DNA from: Ecdyonurus torrentis
Taxonomy: Eukaryota; Arthropoda; Insecta; Ephemeroptera; Heptageniidae
Assembly: GCA_949318235.1 (NCBI GenBank)
Contig: OX439133.1
Span: 25,683,729 to 25,747,728 of the forward strand
Direction: 5' to 3'
Length of the DNA stretch: 64,000 bases
Shown one piece after another: positions 21,671 to 32,765 of the stretch. Made by a program: the position numbers and the translations under genes. The notes under the pieces were generated by a model that made no database searches, was not told the origin of the DNA, and saw nothing but the letters and a program-made list of their open reading frames with translations. Position 1 is the first letter of the stretch; each line of letters opens with the position of its first letter.

Positions 21671-21990
21671 TATAGGGTGTATGCGCATGACGTCATATTT
21701 ATTGCACTTCGAGGCCATACTGGAGTAGTAAATAACATTGCTCTGCATAGGACAAACTTCATTTAAGCCCATTTCTTTGAAAAATCGGTTAATTTTTTGT
21801 TATTGTCATTTTTCTCACATACTTGAGATACTAATTCAACATACAGTATTTACAACATCAATGATCTCAAAAATATTGCATAGTATTTTTAAACTGGCAA
21901 AATGATTAATGTTCCTATACCACCCATGCTATTGAGTAAAGTTATCCAACATGGCGTTGACTTTAACATGAATGCATATATAGACCCTTT
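21671..21990 (-). mobile_element. M1 MITE, full length
   Basis: TATAGGGTGTATGCGCATGACGTCA to ATGCATATATAGACCCTTTA. Confidence 0.87.
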
Positions 21991-22377
21991 ATGATGATGA
22001 ACATTTAGATAACAATAGTAATGGGGTTTATTCAGTGCAAATTAACAAACATATATGAAATGTAATAGTAAATAATAATGTGTCTCTTAGAGCGAGACAT
22101 TGTACATGTCATGAAATGTTTAATTGAAAATATATCTCTACCACGCATATATAACTAACGTGTTACTATTGAATATCAAAATCTCTGCATACATATAGTA
22201 AATTTTCAAAATTAACAACCTTTGACATTTGTTCATATGTTCAATTTAATTGTTCTCATTCATTGTTGTTAATGAATGTAAGCTTTACATTATTGTCAAG
22301 TAAAAATCGAGTAAATATTCAATTAATAAACAATACACACTAAAAATAATCGTGTACACAGTTATGTAATGTTTTAA

Positions 22378-22735
22378 AGGAATAGAACAGAGAAAAACAT
22401 AAGAATTTATATCACAAAATACTTGATGCGACTTACATAAATAACTTTAGTTTGTCTCAAAAACCAACTGTAGCTCCGTAGTAGTGATCAGAAATTTCGA
22501 TTTAATCAACCCGCACAACGTTTTCATACTAATTTTTGTATGTTTCTGACGTCAGAAACATGAATAGTCACTTAAATTGCATACTTTACAGTATTTTCAC
22601 GTTCTCTCGTGGGGCTACATTAACATTCTGGTAAAAAATTGTCATCAGTTTTGAAAATACCCATTTCGTTATTTATGTAAGTCTCATCATGTGTTTTGTG
22701 ATGTAAATGCTTATTTTTTCATGTTGTCTATGCCT
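22378..22735 (+). mobile_element. M4 MITE with an internal duplication
   Basis: TTAA on both sides (22,374-22,377 and 22,736-22,739). The right third re-copies ATTTATGTAAGTCTCATCA..GTGTTTTGTGATGTAAATGC, which is the inverse of the element's own left arm, so it is slightly longer than its sisters and more palindromic. Confidence 0.83.
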
Positions 22736-22739
22736 TTAA

Positions 22740-23268
22740 AAGAAAGATGAAGAAAAGAAAAAAACAAAAACATGCTGTGTTTTTTTTGTACAGACGAGCT
22801 ATCATTTTGTAACAGATAGTATAATATGTGACACAGTTAAAAAATATCGAGCGTCTGAAATTGTATGTCGCCCTTGTTGCATCCAAAATGGTCTACTTGC
22901 ATTTCAAGGTCGTCTTAAAAAAGGCATACTTGAAGTTTTATTTAGTACCCCCAAGAGCGTATATACAGTACGTTTTACATGTTACACTTATGGCGGATGC
23001 GCGCACAGCATTGAAAAGCAGCCAAATGTAAAGCAAATGGTAAATTTAACGGTCGTTTCTACTATGCTGATTGGACTAGTTATCGTCACGCCGCAGTTAT
23101 CGGCAGGCTTTTTTTTACGACAAAAGTAATAAGTTTACGAGATTCTACCTAGAACCAACCATCTTAGAATTCCATCTACTTGCCATACCACTGCTTACAA
23201 ACCCTTTTATCACTAGAGGGGGTAGGAGTCCAACCTATAGTAAACATAGGTAAAGGGGGGAAACACAC
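22740..23268. other. Non-repetitive stretch, no gene assigned
   Basis: One of the few stretches without MITE matches. It has a 67-codon open frame (22,828-23,031) with no recognisable domain and no clear splice sites. GC content rises toward the 5.6-kb inverted element. Confidence 0.45.
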
Positions 23269-23277
23269 CCTTATTCC
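23269..23277. repeat. 9-bp flanking duplication, left (CCTTATTCC)
   Basis: Identical to 28,899-28,907. The two copies bracket the large inverted-repeat element exactly at its ATGAACGTCAAG termini. Confidence 0.85.
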
Positions 23278-23332
23278 ATGAACGTCAAGTTAGCCCCCCC
23301 ACCCCCGAGATTTTCAATAAAATTTGGTGTGT

Positions 23333-23830
23333 CGTTTGTGCTACGTTTGTGCTGGTTTGTGCCGTAAAAAGTTTCGTTTGTGCTACTAATTAGCGGGAGT
23401 TAATTAGAATCTTAATTTGGGGGGCTAACTTGACGCCAACCCCCCCTCCATTAAAGTTTCAAATTTTTTTCACGTCAATCGTTTGTGCTACGTTTGTGCT
23501 GGTTTGTGCCGCAAAAATTTTCGTTTGTGCTACTTTAATTACAGAGTTAATTAAAATTTAATGAGGGGGGGCTAACTTGACGCCAACCCCCCCTCTAACG
23601 AAATTTGAAATTTTTTTCACGCCAATCGTTTGTGCTACGTTTGTGCTGGTTTGTGCCGAAGAGTTTGACGTTTGTGCTGGTTTCGTTCCTGAGATAATTA
23701 GCAATTAATTAGGGGGGCCAACTTGACGCCAGCCCCCCCACTCACAAAACTGAAAATTTTTTGGTGGGAATCGTTTGTGCTACGTTTGTGCTGGTTTGTG
23801 CCGTAAAGATTGACGTTTGTGCTGGAATAT
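23333..23830. repeat. Four tandem 145-147 bp modules, left arm
   Basis: The motif CGTTTGTGCTACGTTTGTGC followed by TGGTTTGTGCCG starts at 23,333, 23,480, 23,627 and 23,772. Each unit also has an AATTA-rich spacer and GGGGGGCTAACTTGACGCC next to AACCCCCCC. The same four modules appear inverted at about 28,350-28,845. Confidence 0.9.
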
Positions 23831-24353
23831 TAATTAAGATATTCACTAATTAACTTTAGAGCCAATCACAATTGCGCATTTCAAGTAGCGCGAAAGATTT
23901 GAATTGAATATTTAAATGCAAATACGTATAACTAGAGTGCGCTTTCTCTTTTCCTTTTTGCACCCAGGTGAATAAAGGAAACGATATTATATACGTAAAG
24001 GGAAGGTGGGGTAATTTAGTCCATGGGGCATAATGGGACACTAATTGAATGAAAGTTTGAATTTCGAAAATTTCCATGCTTAATATAAGATATATAAAAT
24101 AAATATTATTGATTTTTTTATAATATTTATTTTCCATGTTGAAATGTTGGTATGTTCTATGTTGCATTGAAAAATTGTGCAGAAAAAGAGCTATCACAAT
24201 ATTTATTTATTTTTCTTCGTACATAGAAAAATAGTATAGTCATACTCATAATGTAAATGTATGCTATGCTGATTTCTAGAGCCAGATATTCCTTCGTTGA
24301 CATTAACAATGCTGTAAATATATAAATATTCGTCTTTATATTCAATAATACTT

Positions 24354-24359
<6 letters not shown>

Positions 24360-24387
<28 letters not shown>
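24360..24387. repeat. Poly-A tract in left arm
   Basis: Mirrored by a T tract at 27,459-27,480 in the right arm, of different length, as expected for homopolymer drift between the arms. A second A tract lies at 24,965-24,991, just beyond the arm end. Confidence 0.9.
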
Positions 24388-24391
<4 letters not shown>

Positions 24392-24639
24392 ATAATGTCT
24401 TTTCCACTCTTACACCTAAGCCATAATATACGGTTTCAATTAAAAACAAAAATCTATATTATTGATGATTGATAATATAAAATGGCAAAGATTAAGAATA
24501 AATTGCTCATTGTAACAAAGTGTATAGGCGATTCATACGTTTTCAAAAAAATTTAAGGAAAATGTAACGAATGTATTAACTTAAAGGTAACACCACTATT
24601 AACAAAATATATTTTACATTTTACTAAATAATAAAATTA

Positions 24640-24945
24640 CTGGCGTAGAACACATTGAAAAAAAAAGTAGTCTAATATTCTAACATACCTAAATATCAAC
24701 GTTGATTTAGCCGGAGTCATTGATTTCCCATTTATATTCCATTCACGAAATGTCAGATGCGGTTTTATGACGTCACAGCTCGCTTGTTCTCGCACGCGTA
24801 GACCAGTGACCTGTGACGTCATAAAACCGCATATCTGCCATTTCGTGAATGAAAAATAAATCAGAAATCAATGACTCCGACCAAATCAACGCTGATTCAA
24901 TTTTAGAATATTAGACAGGTTTATTGTTCAAAGTGTTCCGCGACT
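24640..24945. mobile_element. M3 MITE in left arm
   Basis: TGGCGTAGAACACATTG to CAAAGTGTTCCGCG, with two TGACGTCA sites (24,768-24,775 and 24,815-24,822) in a palindrome around CACGCGTAGACC. It is present in both arms, so it predates their duplication. Confidence 0.85.
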
Positions 24946-24960
24946 TAAAATTGCTGCCAA

Positions 24961-24995
<35 letters not shown>

Positions 24996-25439
24996 TGCCT
25001 TGTAACACACGTAATTATTATCAAGCAATTTAACCTGATATAGATTATGTTATTTATGTTGTATTGAAAAATTGTGCTGAAAAAAAGCTATATTTTTGAC
25101 CGTGCACAAATTTTTATTATAAGGATATATACTTTTTTTTTCTATAGCTAGATAATTTTTCGGTGAGACTCACATTATACTCATAACATAACTATAATAA
25201 CAAAAACAGTAGTATATATATTTACCAGTGTAACAATGAGACACTTTTTCGTTTCAATAGGGACTGGTACTAAAAGCCACTTTAGGTCATTTTGTGCGGA
25301 ACCTCCGATTAAAAAAAAATGACATTAAATAAAAAATAATAAATAAAAAAATAGTATAATTACAGATTTAGTCCCACTTTTTCATGATTTTAAAATTAAT
25401 AATGTTAATATTTTCAATTAAACGTATATTATTTGCATA

Positions 25440-25595
25440 AAAATCAATAGCCACACCCCCTTTTTAAATTTTTTTTGCCCTCCGGCGGGGCCCTGTCCGT
25501 CCCTCACTGAAAGTCTGCGGCCCGCAAATGATTTCTAAGGTCCGATTTGGCCCGGCATACAAAATGAGTTTTACACACCTAGACGATCTCATTGA
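25440..25595 (-). mobile_element. hAT-type remnant in the loop
   Basis: On the minus strand: GGTGTGTAAAACTCATTTTG, GGGCCAAATCGGACC, TTTGCGGGCCGCAGACTTTC. A terminus like GGTGT.AAACTCATTTT followed by GGGCC-rich sequence is a familiar hAT end (recalled, not searched). The other end was not found. Confidence 0.4.
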
Positions 25596-26040
25596 AAAAA
25601 AAAAGTGGTTTAGACCTATAAGCAACGTTAAATTCAGTGCCATACCTACATTTTAATTTGTTGCATAATGAAATTACTATTTTCTAAATAATATCAACAT
25701 TTTGTATATTATGCAACACATTTAAATGAGAAAGACTAAAAATTTTAATGGGGTAATTATAATTCATTCTAAAAAAGGACATTGTCCTGAATCGAAATAT
25801 GCAAATTTTTAATTTTTTAGCTTAGTAACTTATATATTATTATTTTTTTTTAAGTCGCAAAATGACGTCACGGGTGGACACTTTTTTCTATGCTTAAATG
25901 CACATATGTTTTACCTCCCGTGCCATCGTTTATTGATTCTCAAAATTTAATTACAAATACTTTATGAACTCAAAGATTAAAAATTTGAGTTTAAATTGAA
26001 TCAGGGCAATGCTATCTTTTAGAACACAAAATATATTACC

Positions 26041-26052
26041 CCCCCCCCCCCA
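26041..26052. repeat. Poly-C tract in the loop
   Basis: A 12-bp C run before CAGGCGCCATTTTTTATT. The surrounding loop DNA (24,968-26,870) otherwise shows an AT-rich background, the hAT remnant and one M1 copy, and no gene. Confidence 0.8.
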
Positions 26053-26199
26053 GGCGCCATTTTTTATTTTTCCTCGTTGTTCTTTGAAAAGAGTTGTTTT
26101 TTTAATTTCCATTGGTAAATAGTAAAAGCTTTTTTTATTTTTTATTATTTTTTTTTTTTGAAGTTTTATGTGATTAAAAATTATAGGGTTGAAGTGGTC

Positions 26200-26500
26200 T
26201 ATAGGGTCTATGCATTCATGTTAAAGTTGACGCCATGTTGGATAATTCAATAACATGGGTGGCATAGGAAAAAAATCATTTTGCCAGTTTAAAAACAATA
26301 TGCAATATTTTTGAGAGCATTGATGTTGTAAATATGTTGCATTAGTATCTCAAGTGTGTGAGAAAAATAACAAAAAAATAACCGATTTCCCAAAGAAAAT
26401 GGGCTTAAATGAAGTTTGTCCTATGCTGAGCAATGTTATGCACTACTCCAGTATGGCCTCCAAGCGCAATTAATATGACGTCATCCGCATACACCCTATA
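26200..26500 (+). mobile_element. M1 MITE in the loop
   Basis: TATAGGGTCTATGCATTCATG to CCGCATACACCCTATA, with TGACGTCA near 26,477. Complete. Confidence 0.88.
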
Positions 26501-26885
26501 TCAAATCAATAATTTTTTTTTAAATGTTTTTTTTTTATCGAGCAGGTCACTGATCACTCTGATCAGTTCAAATTAATTTGGCCTGGTACCTGATAGAACT
26601 TTTTATATAACATTCAAGATCTCTTTTAAACATGGAAAACACTTTCAGCAATGCATTTTTCAAAATTAAAAATTAGTACATATATATTTTTTTAGTGTAC
26701 GTTAAATATTGCACATTTAAAATTAAAAATCAATAAATTAATAATTATTGATTGGGAATATATTTTTAATTGGTTTAATATTCTATGCACCATTAATTTT
26801 TAATGTCAATTTTTTTTCGTGGCTATTAGTATGAGACTATGAGTTCCTTTTGACCTGAAGTAGTGTCCCATTTTACCTTGGCAGC

Positions 26886-27195
26886 AATTTTAAGTCGCGG
26901 AACACTTTGAACAATAAACCTGTCTAATATTCTAAAATTGAATCAGCGTTGATTTGGTCGGAGTCATTGATTTCTGATTTATTTTTCATTCACGAAATGG
27001 CAGATATGCGGTTTTATGACGTCACAGGTTACTGGTCTACGCGTGCGAGAACAAGCGAGCTGTGACGTCATAAAACCGCATCTGACATTTCGTGAATGGA
27101 ATATAAATGGGAAATCAATGACTCCGGCTAAATCAACGTTGATATTTAGGTATGTTAAAATATTTGACTACTTTTTTTTTCAATGTGTTCTACGC
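26886..27195. mobile_element. M3 MITE in right arm
   Basis: Inverse of the copy at 24,640-24,945, with small differences (e.g. AATATTTGACTAC against AATATTAGACTAC on the same strand). Confidence 0.85.
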
Positions 27196-27755
27196 CAGTA
27201 ATTTTATTATTTAGTAAAATGTAAAATATAATTATATTTTGTTAATAGTGGTGTTACCTTTAAGTTAATACATTCGTTACATTTTCCTTAAATTTTTTTG
27301 AAAACGTATGAATCGCCTATACACTTTGTTACAATGAGCAATTTATTCTTAATCTTTGCCATTTTATATTATCAATCATCAATAATATAGATTTTTGTTT
27401 TTAATTGAAACCGTATATTATGGCTTAGGTGTAAGAGTGGAAAAGACATTATATCCTTTTTTTTTTTTTTTTTTTTTTTTGAAGTATTATTGAATATAAA
27501 GACGAATATTTATATATTTACAGCATTGTTAATGTCAACGAAGGAATATCTGGCTCTAGAAATCAGCATAGCATACATTTACATTATGAGTATGACTATA
27601 CTATTTTTCTATGTACGAAGAAAAATAAATAAATATTGTGATAGCTCTTTTTCTGCACAACTTTTCAATGCAACATAGAACATACCAACATTTCAACATG
27701 GAAAATAAATATTATAAAAAAATCAATAATATTTATTTTATATATCTTATATTAA

Positions 27756-28061
27756 AGGAATAGACCAGAGAAAAATATAAGTATTTATATCACAAAACAC
27801 TTGATGGGACTTACATAAATAACATTAGTTTGTCTCAAAACCCAACAGTAGCCCAATAGTAGTGATAAAAAAAAAATCGATTTATGCAACCCGCACAACA
27901 TTTTCATACTAATTTTTGCATGTTTCTGACGTCATAAACATGAATTTTCACGCAAATTGCATACTTTACAGTTTTTTCACGCTCTCTCGTGGGGCTACAT
28001 TAACATTCTGGTAAAAATTACCATCAATTTTGAAGATCCCATTTCGTGAATATTCATTAAA
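27756..28061 (+). mobile_element. M4 MITE, 3'-truncated, inserted in the right arm only
   Basis: Starts AGGAATAGACCAGAG after TTAA and ends at ATATTCATTAAA, lacking the last about 35 bp of M4. It is flanked by a 34-bp direct repeat (27,721-27,754 and 28,062-28,095) that is single-copy in the left arm. Because it is absent from the left arm, it is younger than the arms. Confidence 0.85.
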
Positions 28062-28349
28062 AATCAATAATATTTATTTTATATATCTTATATTAAGCAT
28101 GGAAATTTTCGAAATTCAAACTTTCATTCAATTAGTGTCCCATTATGCCCCATGGACTAAATTACCCCACCTTCCCTTTACGTATATAATATCGTTTCCT
28201 TTATTCACCTGGGTGCAAAAAGGAAAAGAGAAAGTGCACTCTAGTTATACGTATTTGCATTTAAATATTCAATTCAAATCTTTCGCGCTACTTGAAATGC
28301 GCAATTGTGATTGGCTCTAAAGTTAATTAGTGAATATCTTAATTAATAT

Positions 28350-28845
28350 TCCAGCACAAACGTCAATCTTTACGGCACAAACCAGCACAAACGTAGCACA
28401 AACGATTCCCACCAAAAAATTTTCAGTTTTGTGAGTGGGGGGGCTGGCGTCAAGTTGGCCCCCCTAATTAATTGCTAATTATCTCAGGAACGAAACCAGC
28501 ACAAACGTCAAACTCTTCGGCACAAACCAGCACAAACGTAGCACAAACGATTGGCGTGAAAAAAATTTCAAATTTCGTTAGAGGGGGGGTTGGCGTCAAG
28601 TTAGCCCCCCCTCATTAAATTTTAATTAACTCTGTAATTAAAGTAGCACAAACGAAAATTTTTGCGGCACAAACCAGCACAAACGTAGCACAAACGATTG
28701 ACGTGAAAAAAATTTGAAACTTTAATGGAGGGGGGGTTGGCGTCAAGTTAGCCCCCCAAATTAAGATTCTAATTAACTCCCGCTAATTAGTAGCACAAAC
28801 GAAACTTTTTACGGCACAAACCAGCACAAACGTAGCACAAACGAC
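28350..28845. repeat. Four tandem modules, right arm (inverted)
   Basis: CGGCACAAACCAGCACAAACG and GTAGCACAAACGATT recur four times, the mirror of the left-arm modules. Confidence 0.9.
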
Positions 28846-28907
28846 ACACCAAATTTTATTGAAAATCTCGGGGGTGGGGGGGCTAACTTGACGTTCATCC
28901 TTATTCC

Positions 28908-29220
28908 ATGCTTTTTCAGACCTGACGTCACACTAAAAAATAAGTGTTGAAAAGCTTGTATGGTAGAGACCCGCAGTAGCTGGCATGCTAAAGGCTTTTT
29001 ACGAGATATTTTAAATGGAAAAGGCTGAGTCCCAATTGTTGACACTTAGAGAAATATTAAGTTGAAAGCATTTTTGATGGCACCATTGAGTCCAATTCCA
29101 TACCTTGGGTATCCAAAATTTCAAGTTTCAAGTCTCTAACGTTATTGGTTGAGGAGATATTATTGTTTTTTAAGTTTTTATTAAACCATCTGCCAGCAAT
29201 TGTGAACTATTAACAACTGG
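28908..29220. other. Flank of the inverted element, no gene assigned
   Basis: Contains a TGACGTCA near 28,923 (ACCTGACGTCACAC). It is non-repetitive within the window; short frames have no domains. Confidence 0.45.
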
Positions 29221-29224
29221 GTCT

Positions 29225-29500
29225 AGACCATACACAATTTTGAATGCTTTAAGTATTGTGGAATCAACGGTTATGACGTCACTAAAAGTTGACAATCTAA
29301 CGATAAAAGCGTTAGCAACGTAATAAGCATTGGGACATAATAGAAAATTTGTAGATTTTTTACACATAAGTTTAATGTTCATTCCATTGTGATTCTTACA
29401 CTTGTGACTTCATTTACGTTTTTATCGTTAGATTGTCAACGTCATAACCGTTCAATCTACAATACTTAAAGCATTGCAAAACTGTGTACGGTCATAATGA
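29225..29500. mobile_element. Palindromic MITE-like repeat
   Basis: GACCATACACAATTTTGAATGC..AACGGTTATGACGTC..GACAATCTAACGATAAAA is repeated inverted at about 29,410-29,495 (TTTTATCGTTAGATTGTCAAC..GTACGGTCATA). Ends not resolved. Confidence 0.65.
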
Positions 29501-29599
29501 AATTCTATTGGCATATGGGAATAACATGTATTTAGATAGAGTTTTGCGTCAAATGAAATCTCCATCTGATTGCATTGAATGGCCATAAGCCAATACAAT

Positions 29600-29810
29600 T
29601 TCATTTTTTATTGCAATGACTGTAAGCTTTTCAACGCTTATTTTTAAGTGCAGGGGGGGGGGGGGGCGCACCATACCCCCAAAAAAACATGAATACACCA
29701 CTAAACATGTAATTTTTAGGTTCAGTTTTTTTATAACAATGGAAACAAAGTCGTCGATTTTGCTTGTAGGAGAAGCCGTCATTATAGTATGCTTTAGCCA
29801 AATGTAAGTA
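29600..29810 (+). repeat. Dispersed repeat shared with 45.6 kb
   Basis: TTTATAACAATGGAAACAAAG, CGATTTTGCTTGTAGGAGAAGCC and ATAGTATGCTTTA recur at 45,617-45,683 inside a defined MITE. A G homopolymer (29,653-29,666) interrupts it. Overlapping frames on both strands are shadows of this repeat. Confidence 0.6.
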
Positions 29811-29906
29811 TGCCCTTGGTGAAAAAACATCCAAATGCAAGTAAGACATTGGGCGCAACAAGAGCGATGTTTTTTTTGTGTATACTGTCACTTTTAGTTG
29901 CTTCTC

Positions 29907-29907
<1 letters not shown>

Positions 29908-29951
<44 letters not shown>
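29908..29951. repeat. (CT)n array
   Basis: Short CT run after GCTTCTCTCAT. Confidence 0.95.
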
Positions 29952-29953
<2 letters not shown>

Positions 29954-30061
29954 CATTTTTGATTGAAATATTCACATGTTTTTGTCACACACGCTTTAGA
30001 AATATTAAAGACGCTATGAGCACTTTTTACCGTTTATTATTATGGAATATAACTTTTACAG

Positions 30062-30279
30062 GCGGAAAATCAAGTACTACGGGATTTGATTAAAAAGTTT
30101 TATATAGAATAAAGAAAAATCTGAAATTTTGGCACAGTGTTACGTTACAGTACGATATCTTCAAAAATGTTAAAATTTTGTGGGTCGATTTAAATTATTA
30201 TTTTTTTAAGTTTTAGAAAATTTAAGGATTTTTTTACTCTATTATCAGATGGTCATGGGTTATGAAATTTTTTTTATAA
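30062..30279 (+). mobile_element. M6 repeat, diverged partial
   Basis: CGGAAAATCAAGTACTACGGGATTTGATT, TCTGAAATTTTGGCACAGTG, CAGATGGTCATGGGTTATG. It is cut at the right by an M1 copy. Confidence 0.65.
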
Positions 30280-30594
30280 AATAGGGTCTATGCATTCATG
30301 TTAAAGTCGACGCCATGTTAGATAACTCAATATCAAGAGTGGCATAGGAAAAAAAATCATTTTGCCAGTTAAAAAAGACTATGCAATATTTTTGAGAGCA
30401 CTGATGCTGTAAATATGTTGAATTAGTATCTAAAGTAAGTGAGAAAAATAACAATAACCAATTAACATATTTTCCAAAGAAAATTGGCTTAAATTAAGGT
30501 TTTCCTATGCTGAGCAATGTCATTTACTACTCCAGTATGGCCTCCAAGCGCATTAAATATGACTTTATCTGCATAAACACTATAGTTCTAATTT
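30280..30594 (+). mobile_element. M1 MITE
   Basis: ATAGGGTCTATGCATTCATG to GCATAAACACTATA; the core is decayed to TGACTTTA. Confidence 0.85.
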
Positions 30595-30599
30595 AGAAA

Positions 30600-31135
30600 A
30601 ATGTAAGAATGAACAAATATTTATATACATGAAAACTAATTCTATGGAAGAAAAAAAGTTATATATTAAATTACTTCCGTTTTTTTCGTGCTGGGAACGT
30701 GCTATAGTTTTCTTTCTGGAATAAATGTATGTTTATATAAGTTAAAAAAATTGAAGCATTTACAAACAAAAATTATAAAAAGTAATATGATAAATTTTCA
30801 AGTCAATATTACTATATGGCTCAGTAAAATGAACTAAAAAAAAATTCCAGTATGTTTTTTTTTTGTGAACACTGTGCTAGATGATTTTAAATGAATGAGT
30901 TTAACCTTTTTCTACTTTTTGTGTCTGCCAACAAGTTTTACATATCTTCAAAAGAGAAAAAGAAACAAATAATGTTTTAACAAGTTTTTTTTAACAATTT
31001 CTTATTATAGTGATTTTAGTATAAATATTAGTTTAGAGTTTTTATATATAGCACCTCTTATCAACGTATTGAAGGAAAGAAGAATAAGTTTGAGGGAGAG
31101 GGTCGGAAACTAATATTTACTTTATAATGTGTACA
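30600..31135. other. AT-rich stretch, no gene seen
   Basis: Open frames short; no family match. It ends at a 39-bp T tract (31,140-31,179). Confidence 0.5.
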
Positions 31136-31136
31136 C

Positions 31137-31181
<45 letters not shown>

Positions 31182-31258
31182 GAATGTTCTTTTTTAGAAC
31201 TTGAAATTCATGTCTAGAAAGTGGCAAAAGATAGTATCATTTAACTCTATGCACACAC

Positions 31259-31680
<422 letters not shown>

Positions 31681-31856
31681 ACACAATTATTGGAAAAAAG
31701 AGAAAGGCAGCGACGGAGACAAAAGACACTCTCAAAGACTTGGAGAGAGAGAGAGAGAAAGAAGACAGCAAATTTGCTAAAGCGGATATTAGAAATGTTT
31801 TCAAAGTAAATAAAGCATAAACAAAGTTACGCTATGTACAGACATGCCCCACTCCT

Positions 31857-31859
<3 letters not shown>

Positions 31860-31887
<28 letters not shown>
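31860..31887. repeat. Poly-T tract
   Basis: 28-bp T run. Unique AT-rich DNA follows to 32,165 without gene signal. Confidence 0.9.
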
Positions 31888-32166
31888 CTTCTCGTTTTTT
31901 ACATTCTTCAAAGCAGAAAATGTAAAATATTATTACTAACCATAAACGTACGTTTATGTATTATGTAAATATGTATAAATAACATAAAACATTTTTGATA
32001 CTCGTATTTAGTTAGACTTTGAATAAACATTGTGTATAAAGCATAAATGTCAGTATTTTAATTAACCTTCTGTCTGTATCTCTCTCTAGTATATGGTGAT
32101 AATGCCATAAATAATATGAATAAATTGTTATACATGAATGAATATCTATTTTCTAATTATTACATG

Positions 32167-32266
32167 GTCTATGATTTCATATTAAAGTCAACACCATGTT
32201 GGATTACTCAATAGCATTGGCCGCATAGGAAAATGACCCAGTTTGCCAGTTTTAAATACTAAGCTA
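32167..32266 (+). mobile_element. M1 MITE, left end only
   Basis: GTCTATGATTTCATATTAAAGTCAACACC..GCATAGGAAAATG..TTTTAAATACTAAG, then replaced by M2 sequence. Only the left third remains. Confidence 0.65.
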
Positions 32267-32267
32267 T

Positions 32268-32765
32268 ACACCGGTTACACTCATATTTATGAGCTGTCAT
32301 TTTGTTGGATAGGAATACATAGGCCAGCATAGGAAAAACGTAGTTTTTTTTTTTTAAATCAAAAGAAGCTTCAAACTTCAATGAAAGCCTTTCTAGCTCT
32401 TAAGCATTATTCACATGACGCGTAAATTTGACGCGCGTCAACGTGCGTCGACGCGCGTAACAAAGCTGGAACAATGTAAACAGATGGAGCCGTTCACATG
32501 TCATTTTCAAAAACCATGTGAACGGCTCCATTTGTTTACATTGTTCCAACTTTGTTACGCGCGTCGACGCACGTTGACGCGCGTTAAATTTACGCGTCAT
32601 GTGAATAATACTTTAAGCTTGAAGATTATGAGAAAAAAATCTTTGTGTTGAAATAAACTCTTTTTAGGTGAATAATTAGGAGAAATGATGTTTCCCCTAT
32701 GCTGGACATTGCATTAGGCACCACAAACATGGCGACAAAGCTTAAACTTCTCTGACTTGTTAAAT
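32268..32765 (-). mobile_element. M2 MITE split by a palindromic MITE
   Basis: ATACACCGGTTACACTCATATTTATG..GCCAGCATAGG..TAGCTC, interrupted at 32,404-32,612, resuming TGAAGATTATGAGAA..CACAAACATGGCGACAAAGC. The right terminus is decayed. Confidence 0.8.
32404..32612. mobile_element. CG-rich palindromic MITE in TTAA
   Basis: Near-perfect 209-bp palindrome: arms CATTATTCACATGACGCG.., GACGCGCGTCAACG.., AACAATGTAAACAGATGGAGCC and inverses, with a short loop ATTTTCAAAAACC. TTAA lies at 32,400-32,403 and 32,613-32,616. The mirrored 66- and 78-codon frames on the two strands arise from the palindrome. Confidence 0.88.

Larger units (their letters stand above)
23278..28898. mobile_element. 5.6-kb giant inverted-repeat element with 9-bp TSD
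   Basis: Termini ATGAACGTCAAGTTAGCCC and exact inverse. The left arm (23,278-24,967) and right arm (26,871-28,898) are reverse complements with few differences; the right arm is longer because it holds an extra M4. A 1.9-kb loop separates them. I find no transposase open frame: the arm frames (61-113 codons) are mirrored non-coding frames. A 9-bp duplication fits Mutator-type or, less well, Merlin-type elements (known for those groups). The arm length is far beyond normal MITEs. Alternatives are a segmental inverted duplication or an assembly hairpin. The flanking duplication argues against both, and the arm differences also argue against a hairpin artefact. Confidence 0.8.

Noticed and set aside
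22828..23031. 67-codon frame as a gene
   Set aside because: No domain, no splice or promoter context; left as unassigned.
23333..23830. CRISPR-like spaced repeats
   Set aside because: The repeats are long, the intervening sequences are themselves conserved between units, and the setting is a eukaryotic transposable element.
24637..24822. 61-codon frame duplicated at 27,016-27,201
   Set aside because: The two identical-looking proteins are the mirrored M3 copies of the palindromic arms, not paralogous genes; the same applies to the 62- and 96-113 codon arm pairs.
23269..28907. Large palindrome as a pure assembly artefact
   Set aside because: Arms differ by substitutions, homopolymer length and an M4 insertion, and a 9-bp duplication brackets the structure; an artefactual hairpin would have identical arms. 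Not fully excluded without reads.
29549..29891. Frames on both strands around the poly-G run
   Set aside because: They overlap a dispersed repeat shared with 45.6 kb and contain a homopolymer; no conserved domain.
32400..32651. Near-identical 66- and 78-codon frames on opposite strands
   Set aside because: Direct result of a near-perfect palindrome being read from both sides.
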